A stretch of 29,970 nucleotides of DNA, taken from positions 1-29,970 of the forward strand of contig JAUUSS010000014.1 of NCBI GenBank assembly GCA_030841765.1, written 5' to 3'. Below the pieces are notes generated by a model that was given only the letters and a program-made list of their open reading frames with translations, did no database searches and was not told where the DNA came from. Of the stretch, positions 7,766 through 14,904 are shown piece by piece. Both the position numbers and the translations under genes were made by a program. Source of the stretch: Collinsella aerofaciens (GTDB lineage Bacteria > Actinomycetota > Coriobacteriia > Coriobacteriales > Coriobacteriaceae). Each line of letters opens with the position of its first letter. Within the stretch, counting starts at the first letter, position 1.

Positions 7766-7786
7766 CCCCTTTCTTCAGATATGGGG
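7766..7786 (+). repeat. Left-end hairpin of the IS element
   Basis: An imperfect stem starting CCCCT and ending ATGGGG with a bulged T, preceded by AAAA as a candidate guide sequence. It mirrors the right-end hairpin. TnpA proteins of this family bind such hairpins as single-stranded DNA. Confidence 0.6.
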
Positions 7787-7812
7787 ATATAAGGCGCATC
7801 GGCGTCAGCCGA

Positions 7813-7841
7813 TATACATATACGGCTGCAAGTGGTATACT
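7813..7841 (+). promoter_or_regulatory. Candidate tnpA promoter giving a leaderless transcript
   Basis: TATACA (7813-7818), 17 bases, then TATACT (7836-7841). The tnpA ATG starts at 7848, about where transcription would begin, and there is no Shine-Dalgarno sequence, so the message is probably leaderless. Confidence 0.45.
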
Positions 7842-7847
7842 GTTTTC

Positions 7848-8243
7848 ATGGATAGATACAGGAGCAACGACAACATAGTCTGGGACTGCGACTACCATGT
7901 GGTCTTCTGCCCGAAATACCGCAGGAAGGTGCTCGTGGACGGCATCGGCTCCCGCTTCGAGGAGATCGCGCACGAGGTCGCGGAGGAACTCGATTTCGAG
8001 ATAAGGGAAATCAAGGTCATGCCCGACCGCGTGCACATGCTCGTCTCAGTCGACCCCCAGTTCGGCATCCACCGGGCCGTGAAGCGCATCAAGGGCAGGA
8101 CCAGCCACGACCTGCGCGCCGAGTTCCCGCAGCTGAAGCGCAAGCTGCCGACGCTCTGGACGAACAGCTACTTCGTCTCGACCGTCGGCGGGGCGACGCC
8201 CGAGGCCGTCAGGCAGTATATCGAGGACCAGAGGAACGCGTGA
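7848..8243 (+). CDS. tnpA: IS200/IS605 transposase TnpA (Y1 HUH family)
   Basis: A 131-residue single-strand DNA transposase that cuts and rejoins the element's ends through a tyrosine. Family landmarks are HVVFCPKYRRKVL at the start, PTLWTNSYFVSTVGG, and the catalytic tyrosine Y124 in RQYIEDQ. The metal-binding HUH motif, normally His-x-His, reads RVH here (R61, H63), so one metal ligand appears to be replaced. The protein is otherwise full length without frameshift. Its stop overlaps the tnpB start. Codon use and GC content resemble the host, so any transfer is not obvious from composition. Confidence 0.93.
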   Translation: MDRYRSNDNIVWDCDYHVVFCPKYRRKVLVDGIGSRFEEIAHEVAEELDFEIREIKVMPDRVHMLVSVDPQFGIHRAVKRIKGRTSHDLRAEFPQLKRKLPTLWTNSYFVSTVGGATPEAVRQYIEDQRNA

Positions 8244-9430
8244 GGGCCATGGACAAGACCTTCGAGTACCGCATATACCCGAGCGCCGAGCAGGAGGCCC
8301 TCCTGCAGAAGACCTTCGGCTGCTGCCGCTGGGTCTACAACAGGGTGCTGGCGATGAGGCGGGACGAGTACGCGCGGACGGGCAAATCGAGGCACATCAA
8401 CTCCTACATCACCCAGATCCCCGCCTGGAAGAGGGCGGACGCGCCGTGGCTCTCCGAGGTGGACTCCATGGCACTGCAGCAGTCCCTGCGCGACCTGGAC
8501 AAGGCATTTAAGAACTTCTTCCGCGCACCAGGCAAGGTGGGCTTTCCGAAGTTCAAGTCCAAACGCGCGGGGAGGAAGAGCTACCGCACGAACGGCGTCG
8601 GGATAATCGACGCCAGGCACGTGAGGCTGCCAAAGCTGGGGACCGTCAGGGCGCGGGTGAGCCGTCCCGTGGAGGGGCGCGTCCTGTCCGCGACGGTCAA
8701 GCAGGTGCCGAGCGGCAAGTACTACGTGGCGATATGCTGCGCGGACGTCCCCGCCACGGACGCGCCGGCCCCGACCGTCGGGTTCCTGGGAGTCGATGCG
8801 GGAATACACGACATAGCCACCTGCTCCACGGGGGAGCGCCTGCCTAACCCCAAAAACCTGCAAAGGAGCGAGAGGAGGCTGGCGCGGGAGCAGCGGCGGC
8901 TCTCGCGCAAGCGGAAGGGCTCCGCAAATCGCGCCAGGCAGCGTGTCAGGGTCGCGCGGGCGCACGAGAAGGTTGCCAACCGGCGGAAGGACGCCCTGCA
9001 CAAGTTCACGACGCATGCGGTGGGAGAAAGCCAAAACATCGCGGTCGAGGACCTGAACGTCAGGGGCATGCAGAGGAACCGCCGCCTCGCCAAGGCCGTG
9101 GGCGATGCCGCCATGTCGGAGCTGGCGCGCCAGCTCGAGTACAAATGCGCATGGTCGGGGCGCGGCTTCGTAAGGGTGGGCAGGTTCTATCCGTCCAGCA
9201 AGACGTGTTCCGCATGCGGTTACGTCTACAGGGGACTGACGCTGGCCGAACGGGTATGGGACTGCCCCGCGTGCGGCATGCGTCACGACCGCGACCTGAA
9301 CGCCGCCGTCAACATCGCCCGCGAGGGAAGGAGAATCCTGGAAGGTACCGCAGGGCATGCGGGAACCGCGGCAGACGCCGCAAACGCTTGTGGAGAGGGC
9401 GTAAGACCTACGGCTGCATGCGCAGTCTAG
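8240..9430 (+). CDS. tnpB: RNA-guided nuclease TnpB of the IS605 family
   Basis: A 396-residue TnpB, the family ancestral to Cas12. These proteins use an RNA from the element's right end to cut DNA next to a short target-adjacent motif. The RuvC active site appears intact: D186 in FLGVDAGIHD, E270 in IAVEDLNV and D352 in HDRDLNAA. The zinc ribbon is present (C323 and C326 in CSACG, C342 and C345 in CPACG). The start is taken as the GTG at 8240, overlapping the tnpA stop, with AGAGGAAC upstream; an ATG at 8249 is possible. The tail after about residue 365 is Ala/Gly-rich and probably overlaps the guide-RNA region. Confidence 0.94.
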   Translation: MRAMDKTFEYRIYPSAEQEALLQKTFGCCRWVYNRVLAMRRDEYARTGKSRHINSYITQIPAWKRADAPWLSEVDSMALQQSLRDLDKAFKNFFRAPGKVGFPKFKSKRAGRKSYRTNGVGIIDARHVRLPKLGTVRARVSRPVEGRVLSATVKQVPSGKYYVAICCADVPATDAPAPTVGFLGVDAGIHDIATCSTGERLPNPKNLQRSERRLAREQRRLSRKRKGSANRARQRVRVARAHEKVANRRKDALHKFTTHAVGESQNIAVEDLNVRGMQRNRRLAKAVGDAAMSELARQLEYKCAWSGRGFVRVGRFYPSSKTCSACGYVYRGLTLAERVWDCPACGMRHDRDLNAAVNIAREGRRILEGTAGHAGTAADAANACGEGVRPTAACAV

Positions 9431-9498
9431 GCAATTCTCGGTGAAGCAAGAATCCCCTGGCTTTAGCCATGGGGAGTGTCAAATAATGGTGGGCACGC
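9340..9498 (+). ncRNA. Predicted TnpB guide RNA (omega/reRNA) with flanking guide
   Basis: In this family the RNA bound by TnpB covers the 3' end of tnpB and the right-end hairpin and reads on into flanking DNA, which acts as guide. Here the scaffold would end at TCAA (9482) and the guide would be about ATAATGGTGGGCACGC (9483-9498). The 5' boundary is a guess; only the hairpin at 9454-9474 is seen directly. Confidence 0.4.
9454..9474 (+). repeat. Right-end hairpin of the IS element
   Basis: CCCCTGGC, TTTA loop, GCCATGGGG with one unpaired T, preceded by GAAT and followed by AGTG and TCAA. This is the hallmark of IS608-type right ends. Confidence 0.75.
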
Positions 9499-9521
9499 AA
9501 ACGATTGGAGAGCGCATACCT

Positions 9522-10091
9522 ATGTCACAAAGCCAGAAAAAAGAAGCCATCGCCCAGGCGGCCGAGCAGGAGCTCGCATCGCTTGCGGGTCGTGGCGTGC
9601 GCATCGCAGGCAACGCGTGCTCGCCGATTGTGCTGGTAAAAGGCGATTTGGATGAGGCCGAGCGCTCGGGCGGCGAGCTTGCCGCAGGCGCGGATGGCGC
9701 GGCGCTGCGTAAGGCGCTCGGGGCCATCGGTTATGCGCCCGAGGATTTTTGCGTGCTGGCAAGCGTCGCCGGTGCGGGCGACGGAACGGTGGCGGTGGGC
9801 CATGCCCTGCCGTGCGAGCTGTTCCGCGAGGCGCTCGAGGCGCTGGACCCCGAGGCGGTGCTGTTGCTGGATGATCGTGCGGCCGATACCATGCGCGAGA
9901 CCTATGCCGATATGCTCGTGGCGATCGATGACTTCGACACCGCCATGCTCAAGCCCGGCTTGATCGCCCATGTGCAGGGTCGCCGCGTGCTCGCGCTCGA
10001 CGGTTTTGAGGCGGCGCTCACTGACAAAGCCGCCAAGCAGCGCATGTGGGCATACATCAAGCAGCTGACCCCGGCGGCCGCTCCGCTGTAG
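9522..10091 (+). CDS. Unassigned cytoplasmic protein, possibly uracil-DNA-glycosylase-like fold
   Basis: A 189-residue protein without signal peptide or membrane segment. The stretch SPIVLVKGDLDEAERSGGEL followed by LRKALGAIGYAPEDFCVLA, and later LDPEAVLLLDDRAADTM, follows the strand and helix order of family 4/5 uracil-DNA glycosylases (VVGEAPG..., LLDRxLxxIG..., I-P-xVIVALG). The catalytic GEAPG motif and iron-sulfur cysteines are missing, so any such relationship is remote and the enzyme activity is probably absent. This is an inference from pattern only. The frame is open from 9441, but that part lies in the IS end; the ATG at 9522 with GGAGAG nine bases upstream is preferred. The IS element ends only 39 bp before this start and may have displaced its promoter. 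Confidence 0.8.
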   Translation: MSQSQKKEAIAQAAEQELASLAGRGVRIAGNACSPIVLVKGDLDEAERSGGELAAGADGAALRKALGAIGYAPEDFCVLASVAGAGDGTVAVGHALPCELFREALEALDPEAVLLLDDRAADTMRETYADMLVAIDDFDTAMLKPGLIAHVQGRRVLALDGFEAALTDKAAKQRMWAYIKQLTPAAAPL

Positions 10092-10151
10092 CGGATTGGC
10101 GCCGGTAAGGCGGCCCTGACGGGTCGAGCGCGGCGCCGGCTTATCGCGTCC

Positions 10152-11429
10152 CTACATCACAGCGCGCAGCTCAAACCGATCGCCGTTAATGCGGAACTGA
10201 CAGTTGCCGTTCATGCGCTCCACGGCAAGTTTGATGCTCCTGGTGCCAAAGCCGTGGCCCGCATGCCGGGTCACGGGCATGCCGTCGACCATGCGCGGCG
10301 CGCGGTCAAACGTGTTGGAAACTAACAGCAGCAGCTGGCCGTCCTCTAATCGCAGGTCAAAGTCGACGAATCGCTTTCCTTGGGGTGCGGCGCTTGCGGC
10401 GGTGATAGCGTTTTCCAAGGCATTTGAGAGCACACTAAACAGGTCGGCGTCACCTACGTGGATGGTTTCGGGTACGGAGGCGCGCAGGTTGGCGGTAATG
10501 CCGTTTCTATTGATATCCGAGTTAAATGACGAAAGCGCAATGTTTACGGTCTCGTTGGCACAGAAGCGGCGTACGGCGGTTCGGTCGCCGGCTTCGCAGA
10601 GTTCGTCGATGCGTTTGAGCGCCTCGTCGGTGTGGCCCTCCTCAATTAAAGCGGCCAGGCCGCGTAGGAAGTGGCGCATATCGTGGCGAAGAATCGACAG
10701 CTCGCGCCCAGATTGACGCCAAGCCTCGAGCTCTTTGATGGCGGCGCTGTCGCGGGTTTCGAGCATCCAACGCTCTCGCTCGGCGGTTTCCTTTTCTTCG
10801 TATTCGCGCAGGTAAACGGCAAGAAACATAAGATAGAAGGCACAGAGCGCAAATGCCAAAAACTCAACCGTCACCACCGAGCCCGAGTGGAACAGCGTGG
10901 TATAGACGTTGGTGGCGTAGTCAAAGATGTAATAGACGAGCGGCAGGATTAAAAGGATGCCCAGCTCGGTGGTGCTTTTAATCGCCAAGCGCGGACCGAT
11001 GTCGCCGGCCCAATGCAACAGGACGGCAAAGACGGCGAGTGTGGTCGCGATGCGCGCCAGATAGTACGCGATCTGAGAATCGGTTGCGGCAAATGCGGCG
11101 ATGCCCATCCAATTGCTGAACTGGCAGCTCAGATAGGCACTCGTAATGCCGAGCACGGCAAGCAGCGGGCTCAGGCGGTAGCGCGCGCACAAATAGATGA
11201 CGAGCGGCAGATGCACGACGAGCGGATATACCTGGCGGGCGAAAAGCTCGCCGCCGACGGCATTGGCGAGGCCAAATGCGCATCCAGTTACGGCACCGAC
11301 CAGCACCAGTTCAAGCGCATGACGCCGGTTGATCTCGATACCGCACAGCGCCGCCGAGGCAAAGACGCCAAAGAGTAGCGTTGTGGCGTGGTGGATTGCC
11401 CAAAGGACCATTTCGACCGAGGAGATCAT
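10152..11429 (-). CDS. GHKL-type sensor histidine kinase (AgrC/YpdA-like)
   Basis: A 425-residue membrane sensor. Residues 1-210 hold about six membrane helices and the cytoplasmic kinase part follows. The H-box is ILRHDMRHFL with H249 as phospho-acceptor, the N-box is SNALENAITAA (336-345), and the G-box is GHGFGTRSI (391-399); together these mark the HATPase group that pairs with LytTR regulators. The start overlaps the stop of the response regulator by one base (TGATG), so the two are coupled. The signal is unknown; in Firmicutes and Actinobacteria such pairs often sense peptides or govern bacteriocins and competence, but nothing here shows that. Confidence 0.9.
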   Translation of the reverse strand: MISSVEMVLWAIHHATTLLFGVFASAALCGIEINRRHALELVLVGAVTGCAFGLANAVGGELFARQVYPLVVHLPLVIYLCARYRLSPLLAVLGITSAYLSCQFSNWMGIAAFAATDSQIAYYLARIATTLAVFAVLLHWAGDIGPRLAIKSTTELGILLILPLVYYIFDYATNVYTTLFHSGSVVTVEFLAFALCAFYLMFLAVYLREYEEKETAERERWMLETRDSAAIKELEAWRQSGRELSILRHDMRHFLRGLAALIEEGHTDEALKRIDELCEAGDRTAVRRFCANETVNIALSSFNSDINRNGITANLRASVPETIHVGDADLFSVLSNALENAITAASAAPQGKRFVDFDLRLEDGQLLLLVSNTFDRAPRMVDGMPVTRHAGHGFGTRSIKLAVERMNGNCQFRINGDRFELRAVM

Positions 11430-12151
11430 CAGCGCCTCCCGCCCTCAAAGCGCACCGCAAAGTAGGCGTCTTGGAACCCCTGTTTGCTGCTACGCGACAG
11501 CGGAATGCACACGCCGGAGCGCATGACGATGTCCGTGCGATCGAAGTGGTCGATGTTGCGCAAGTTGACCTGGTAGCTACGGTGGCATTTAAAGAAGGTG
11601 GCATTTTGCGCCAAACGGTCCTCGACGCTGTGGAACGACTCGAGTGCCTCGATATCGCGTCCGTCGCGCAGGTGGAAGACCACGTGCTTGTTGCGCGCCT
11701 CGGCATATTCGATGTCGGACAGGCGCAGGGCGTGGTAGCCAAAGGACGTTTTGATCACGAGCTCGTCGGTTGCCGCCGGGCGCATGCTCGAAAGTTCGTC
11801 GAGTAACTGCGCCAGGCGTTCGTAAGTCACGGGCTTGAGCAGATAGTCGAAGGCGCGGACCTCGTAGGACTCCAGTGCAAACTCGGGCGACGAGGTAAGG
11901 AACACCAGGCGCACGGCGGTGTCGGCCTGGCGCAATTCGCGTGCGGTGTCCATGCCGTTGACGAGCGGCATGATCATGTCGAGCAGGATGATGTCGGCGC
12001 GCGACGCGGCATGGCGCGCCAGCAGGTCCTCGCCGCGCGTAACGAGCGCAACATCGACCGCCGTGCCCTTCTCGGTCGACCAACGGTCGATCATCCGGTG
12101 CAGTCTATCTAGAAAAGCGACGTCATCGTCGCAGGCAATAATCTTGAGCAT
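11429..12151 (-). CDS. LytTR-family response regulator
   Basis: A 240-residue two-domain regulator. The receiver domain (1-120) has the acidic pair D8/D9, phospho-acceptor D58 in IILLDMIMP, T86, and K106 in YLLKPVT. The C-terminal LytTR DNA-binding domain (about 135-235) shows IEYAEARNKHVVFHL, FFKCHRSYQVNLRNI and a basic SRSSKQGF end. GGGGG stands 7 bases before the ATG. It is the first gene of the pair with the histidine kinase and is divergent from nadA across a 292-bp gap. It probably acts on promoters elsewhere or on its own; I did not see paired LytTR direct repeats in the gap. Confidence 0.92.
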   Translation of the reverse strand: MLKIIACDDDVAFLDRLHRMIDRWSTEKGTAVDVALVTRGEDLLARHAASRADIILLDMIMPLVNGMDTARELRQADTAVRLVFLTSSPEFALESYEVRAFDYLLKPVTYERLAQLLDELSSMRPAATDELVIKTSFGYHALRLSDIEYAEARNKHVVFHLRDGRDIEALESFHSVEDRLAQNATFFKCHRSYQVNLRNIDHFDRTDIVMRSGVCIPLSRSSKQGFQDAYFAVRFEGGRR

Positions 12152-12358
12152 TCTGGGCCCCCTTAGTAGTTCGATTTTGCCACATTGGGCGCGTGCCGCT
12201 CGCGGGGGAGCGCCCGTTCGTGCCTCATGGTGCGCAACTCGCGCCGAGCGGTATTGCAGTGGCGAAAGATGCCTCCTGCGCTATCGAGAGCTCGGCTATC
12301 CTCAGCTTGCCAGTTCGAAAATGGACCTGCCGCATGATTGAATCTTTATTTCAACTTT

Positions 12359-12402
12359 ACACCTAGGTTTACAGCTGTCTTGTCAGCTGTAAACCTAGGT
12401 GT
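12359..12402. promoter_or_regulatory. Perfect palindromic operator before nadA, likely NiaR-binding
   Basis: Two 19-base arms, ACACCTAGGTTTACAGCTG and its exact complement, surround a 6-base centre. The inner part, TTTACAGCTG-N6-CAGCTGTAAA, resembles TACA/TGTA-type sites of NiaR repressors. The repressor gene is the last gene of the operon downstream, which makes autoregulation likely. Confidence 0.7.
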
Positions 12403-12408
12403 CATACT
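12380..12408 (+). promoter_or_regulatory. Candidate nadA promoter overlapping the operator
   Basis: TTGTCA (12380-12385), 17 bases, then CATACT (12403-12408). The -35 box and spacer lie in the right half of the palindrome, so a bound repressor would block RNA polymerase. Confidence 0.5.
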
Positions 12409-12443
12409 AAAGCCCCAAGATTCGCCAAAAGAGAGGGGCCTTG

Positions 12444-13469
12444 ATGGCACAGAGCGCGAACATGGATGCATCGGAGCTTGCACGCGACATTGCGGCCGGC
12501 CTGGCATCGGCAACGACGGCAACGGAGCGCGCGGCATTGGTGCCCGCAGAGCTCGTCGAGGCCATTCAGCAACTTAAAACCCAACGCGACGCGGTGATCC
12601 TGGCACACTATTACGTGGCACCCGAGGTCCAGGCTGTGGCCGATTACGTCGGCGACAGCTTCTACCTGGCTAAGCTCGCCAAGAGCCTGCCGCAGCAGAC
12701 CATCGTGCTGTGCGGCGTGGAGTTTATGGGCGAGAGCGCCAAGCTGCTCAACCCCACCAAGACCGTGCTGCTGCCCGAGCCGGGCGCGGACTGCCCCATG
12801 GCTCATATGGTCAAGCGCGAGACGGTCGACGCGGTGCGCGCCGAGTACGGCGACGACCTGGCCGTGGTCTGCTACGTCAACTCCACGGTCGAGATCAAGA
12901 GCTGGAGCGACGTGTGCGTCACCAGCTCCAACGCCGTCAAGATCGTGTCCGAGCTGCCGCAGCAGCATATCCTGTTCATTCCCGACCAAAACCTCGGCCG
13001 CTTCGTAGCCGAGCAGGTGCCGCAAAAGCACGTCATTCTCAACAACGGCTACTGCCCGCGCCATCACATCATCACCGTCGAGCAGATTGTCGACGCGACG
13101 GAGGCCCACCCCGACGCGCTCGTGCTGGCGCATCCTGAGTGCAAGGCCGACGTCCTTGCCGAGGCCGACTACATCGGCTCCACCGCCGGCATCATCAAGT
13201 ATGCCGAGGAGTCCGACGCGAGCGAGTTTATTATCGTGACGGTCCGCGGCGTGCTCTACGAGCTCGAGCGCCGCTGCCAGGGCACCGGCAAGAAGTTCTA
13301 CTTCCCCGCGGTGCAGCCCACCTGCGTCAACATGGATCTCATCACGCTCGAAAAGCTCGTGCACTGCCTGGAGACAGGCGAGGGCGAGGTGCAGATCGGC
13401 GTGTCGGGCGAGGCTGCCGATCAGGCCAAGCTCACGCTCGACCGCATGCTCGAGTACGCAGCGCGTTAG
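12444..13469 (+). CDS. nadA: Quinolinate synthase NadA
   Basis: A 341-residue [4Fe-4S] enzyme that condenses iminoaspartate with dihydroxyacetone phosphate to quinolinate, the second step of de novo NAD synthesis. The three cluster cysteines have the family's spacing: C117 (PEPGADCPMAHM), C204 (NNGYCPRHH) and C294 (AVQPTCVNM). AHYYVAPEVQ and GDSFYLAK near the N-terminus and CYVNSTVEIK in the middle are typical active-site segments. GAGAGGGG lies 5 bases before the ATG; a TTG one codon upstream is less likely. It is the first gene of the nadABC-niaR operon. Confidence 0.97.
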   Translation: MAQSANMDASELARDIAAGLASATTATERAALVPAELVEAIQQLKTQRDAVILAHYYVAPEVQAVADYVGDSFYLAKLAKSLPQQTIVLCGVEFMGESAKLLNPTKTVLLPEPGADCPMAHMVKRETVDAVRAEYGDDLAVVCYVNSTVEIKSWSDVCVTSSNAVKIVSELPQQHILFIPDQNLGRFVAEQVPQKHVILNNGYCPRHHIITVEQIVDATEAHPDALVLAHPECKADVLAEADYIGSTAGIIKYAEESDASEFIIVTVRGVLYELERRCQGTGKKFYFPAVQPTCVNMDLITLEKLVHCLETGEGEVQIGVSGEAADQAKLTLDRMLEYAAR

Positions 13470-13472
13470 AAC

Positions 13473-13507
13473 AATGTGGCATGAGGGACGGTCCCTTATG
13501 TCACATT
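13473..13507 (+). repeat. Long hairpin between nadA and nadB
   Basis: A 17-bp stem (AATGTGGCATGAGGGAC with GTCCCTTATGTCACATT) contains two G-T pairs and almost no loop. There is no T-run, so it is not a classical terminator. It looks like a dispersed intergenic palindrome that could tune the nadA/nadB ratio. Confidence 0.55.
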
Positions 13508-13524
13508 CAAGGGAGAGGATTCCT

Positions 13525-14901
13525 GTGGAAACCAAACAATACCCCGATATGGAGTGCGACGTTGTCATTGCCGGTTGCGGCGTGGCGGGCCTGTACGCGG
13601 CCCTCAATCTGCCGACGAGCACGCGCGTGATCATGCTCTCCAAGGGCGCTGTCGACGAGTGCGACTCGATGCTTGCGCAGGGCGGTATCTGCGTGCTGCC
13701 CGAAGGCTCAGATTACGATGCCTTCTTTGAGGACACCATGCACGCCGGCCACTACGAGAACCGCCGCGAGAGCGTCGACATCATGATTCGCTCGAGCCGC
13801 TCGGTCATCAACGACCTGCTGGCGATAGGCGTGGATTTTGAGCGCAAGGCCGACGGCAGCCTCGACTTTACCCGCGAGGGCGCGCACAGCCGTCCGCGTA
13901 TTGCCTTCCATGCCGACATTACGGGCAAGGAGATCACGACCAAGCTGCTCCAGGCCGTTCACAAGCTGGATAACGTGCAGATTTTGGAGCACGTGGCCAT
14001 GACCGACATCCTGACGGGCGAGCGTGACGGCGCCACGGTGTGCACCGGCGCCGTCGCCGTTCCCGTGGACGAGGACAGCTCTGTTCGTCCCGCCGACGAG
14101 CTGGCAAATGCCGCCGAGGGCGTGCATGCCGGCGAGCCGTTTAAGATCCATGCCCGCCACACGCTGTGGGCTACGGGCGGTATCGGCGGCGTATACGACC
14201 ATTCGACCAACTACCCGCAGCTCACGGGCGATGCCTGCTACATTGCTCAGGAGCATGGCATTAAGATGGAGCACCTGGACTACGTGCAGATTCACCCCAC
14301 GGGGCTGTTCTCGCCGCAGCCGGGCCGCACCTTCCTGATCAGCGAGAGCTGCCGCGGCGAGGGCGCGATTTTGCTCAACGCCGCCGGCGAGCGCTTTACC
14401 GATGAGCTTCAGCCGCGCGATGTGGTCGCCGCCGCCATTCGCGAGCAGATGAAGCAGGACGGTACCGAGCACGAGTGGCTGAGCTTTGCCCCCGTCGAGC
14501 GCGACGTGGTGACCGGGCACTTTGCCAACATTCGCGCACGTTGCCTGGAGGACGGTCGCGACATCTTGGACGAGCCCATCCCCGTTACGCCCACGCAGCA
14601 CTACTTTATGGGCGGCGTGTGGGTCGACAAGGACGGCCGCACCTCGATGCCCGAGCTCTACGCCGCGGGCGAGACAGCCTGCAACGGCGTTCACGGCAAG
14701 AACCGCCTTGCATCAAACAGCCTGCTCGAAGCGCTGGTCTGGGGTCGTCGCGCCGCTTGGCGTATGCGCACCGGCGAGTCGCTTGCCGTGGAGCAGACGG
14801 GCGAGCCCGCGCTCGATGGGCACCATCGCGCTCTGAGTTCCGATAACCTTGCAATCGATGATCTGGCCCGTGCCGCCAGCACGCAGGCCGTGGAGGAGTA
14901 G
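13525..14901 (+). CDS. nadB: L-aspartate oxidase NadB, short form
   Basis: A 458-residue FAD enzyme that oxidises L-aspartate to iminoaspartate for NadA. The FAD-binding motif AGCGVAGLYAA stands near the N-terminus, followed by SMLAQGGICV, VQIHPTGL and the C-terminal ETACNGVHGKNRLASNS, all typical of the succinate dehydrogenase/fumarate reductase flavoprotein family. E. coli NadB is about 540 residues; here the C-terminal helical domain is missing, as in some clostridial forms. An ATG at 13474 lies inside the upstream hairpin; the GTG at 13525 with GGGAGAGG six bases upstream is chosen. Confidence 0.93.
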   Translation: METKQYPDMECDVVIAGCGVAGLYAALNLPTSTRVIMLSKGAVDECDSMLAQGGICVLPEGSDYDAFFEDTMHAGHYENRRESVDIMIRSSRSVINDLLAIGVDFERKADGSLDFTREGAHSRPRIAFHADITGKEITTKLLQAVHKLDNVQILEHVAMTDILTGERDGATVCTGAVAVPVDEDSSVRPADELANAAEGVHAGEPFKIHARHTLWATGGIGGVYDHSTNYPQLTGDACYIAQEHGIKMEHLDYVQIHPTGLFSPQPGRTFLISESCRGEGAILLNAAGERFTDELQPRDVVAAAIREQMKQDGTEHEWLSFAPVERDVVTGHFANIRARCLEDGRDILDEPIPVTPTQHYFMGGVWVDKDGRTSMPELYAAGETACNGVHGKNRLASNSLLEALVWGRRAAWRMRTGESLAVEQTGEPALDGHHRALSSDNLAIDDLARAASTQAVEE

Positions 14902-14904
14902 ACC

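Larger units (their letters stand above)
7750..9482 (+). mobile_element. IS200/IS605-family insertion sequence, IS608-like
   Basis: The element carries tnpA and tnpB in the same direction. Its two ends match each other: the left hairpin (7766-7786) has CCCC, a TTCA loop and ATGGGG with an unpaired T; the right hairpin (9454-9474) has CCCCTGGC, a TTTA loop and GCCATGGGG with the unpaired T in the same place. GAAT stands before the right hairpin and TCAA (9479-9482) ends the element, as in IS608. On the left, TTAT (7746-7749) is the likely insertion target by analogy with TTAC of IS608. No target duplication is expected in this family. The left boundary is less certain than the right. Confidence 0.8.

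Noticed and set aside
8168..9358. Long leftward frame opposite tnpB (396 codons)
   Set aside because: GC-rich antisense shadow; the plus strand encodes a complete TnpB with all catalytic residues.
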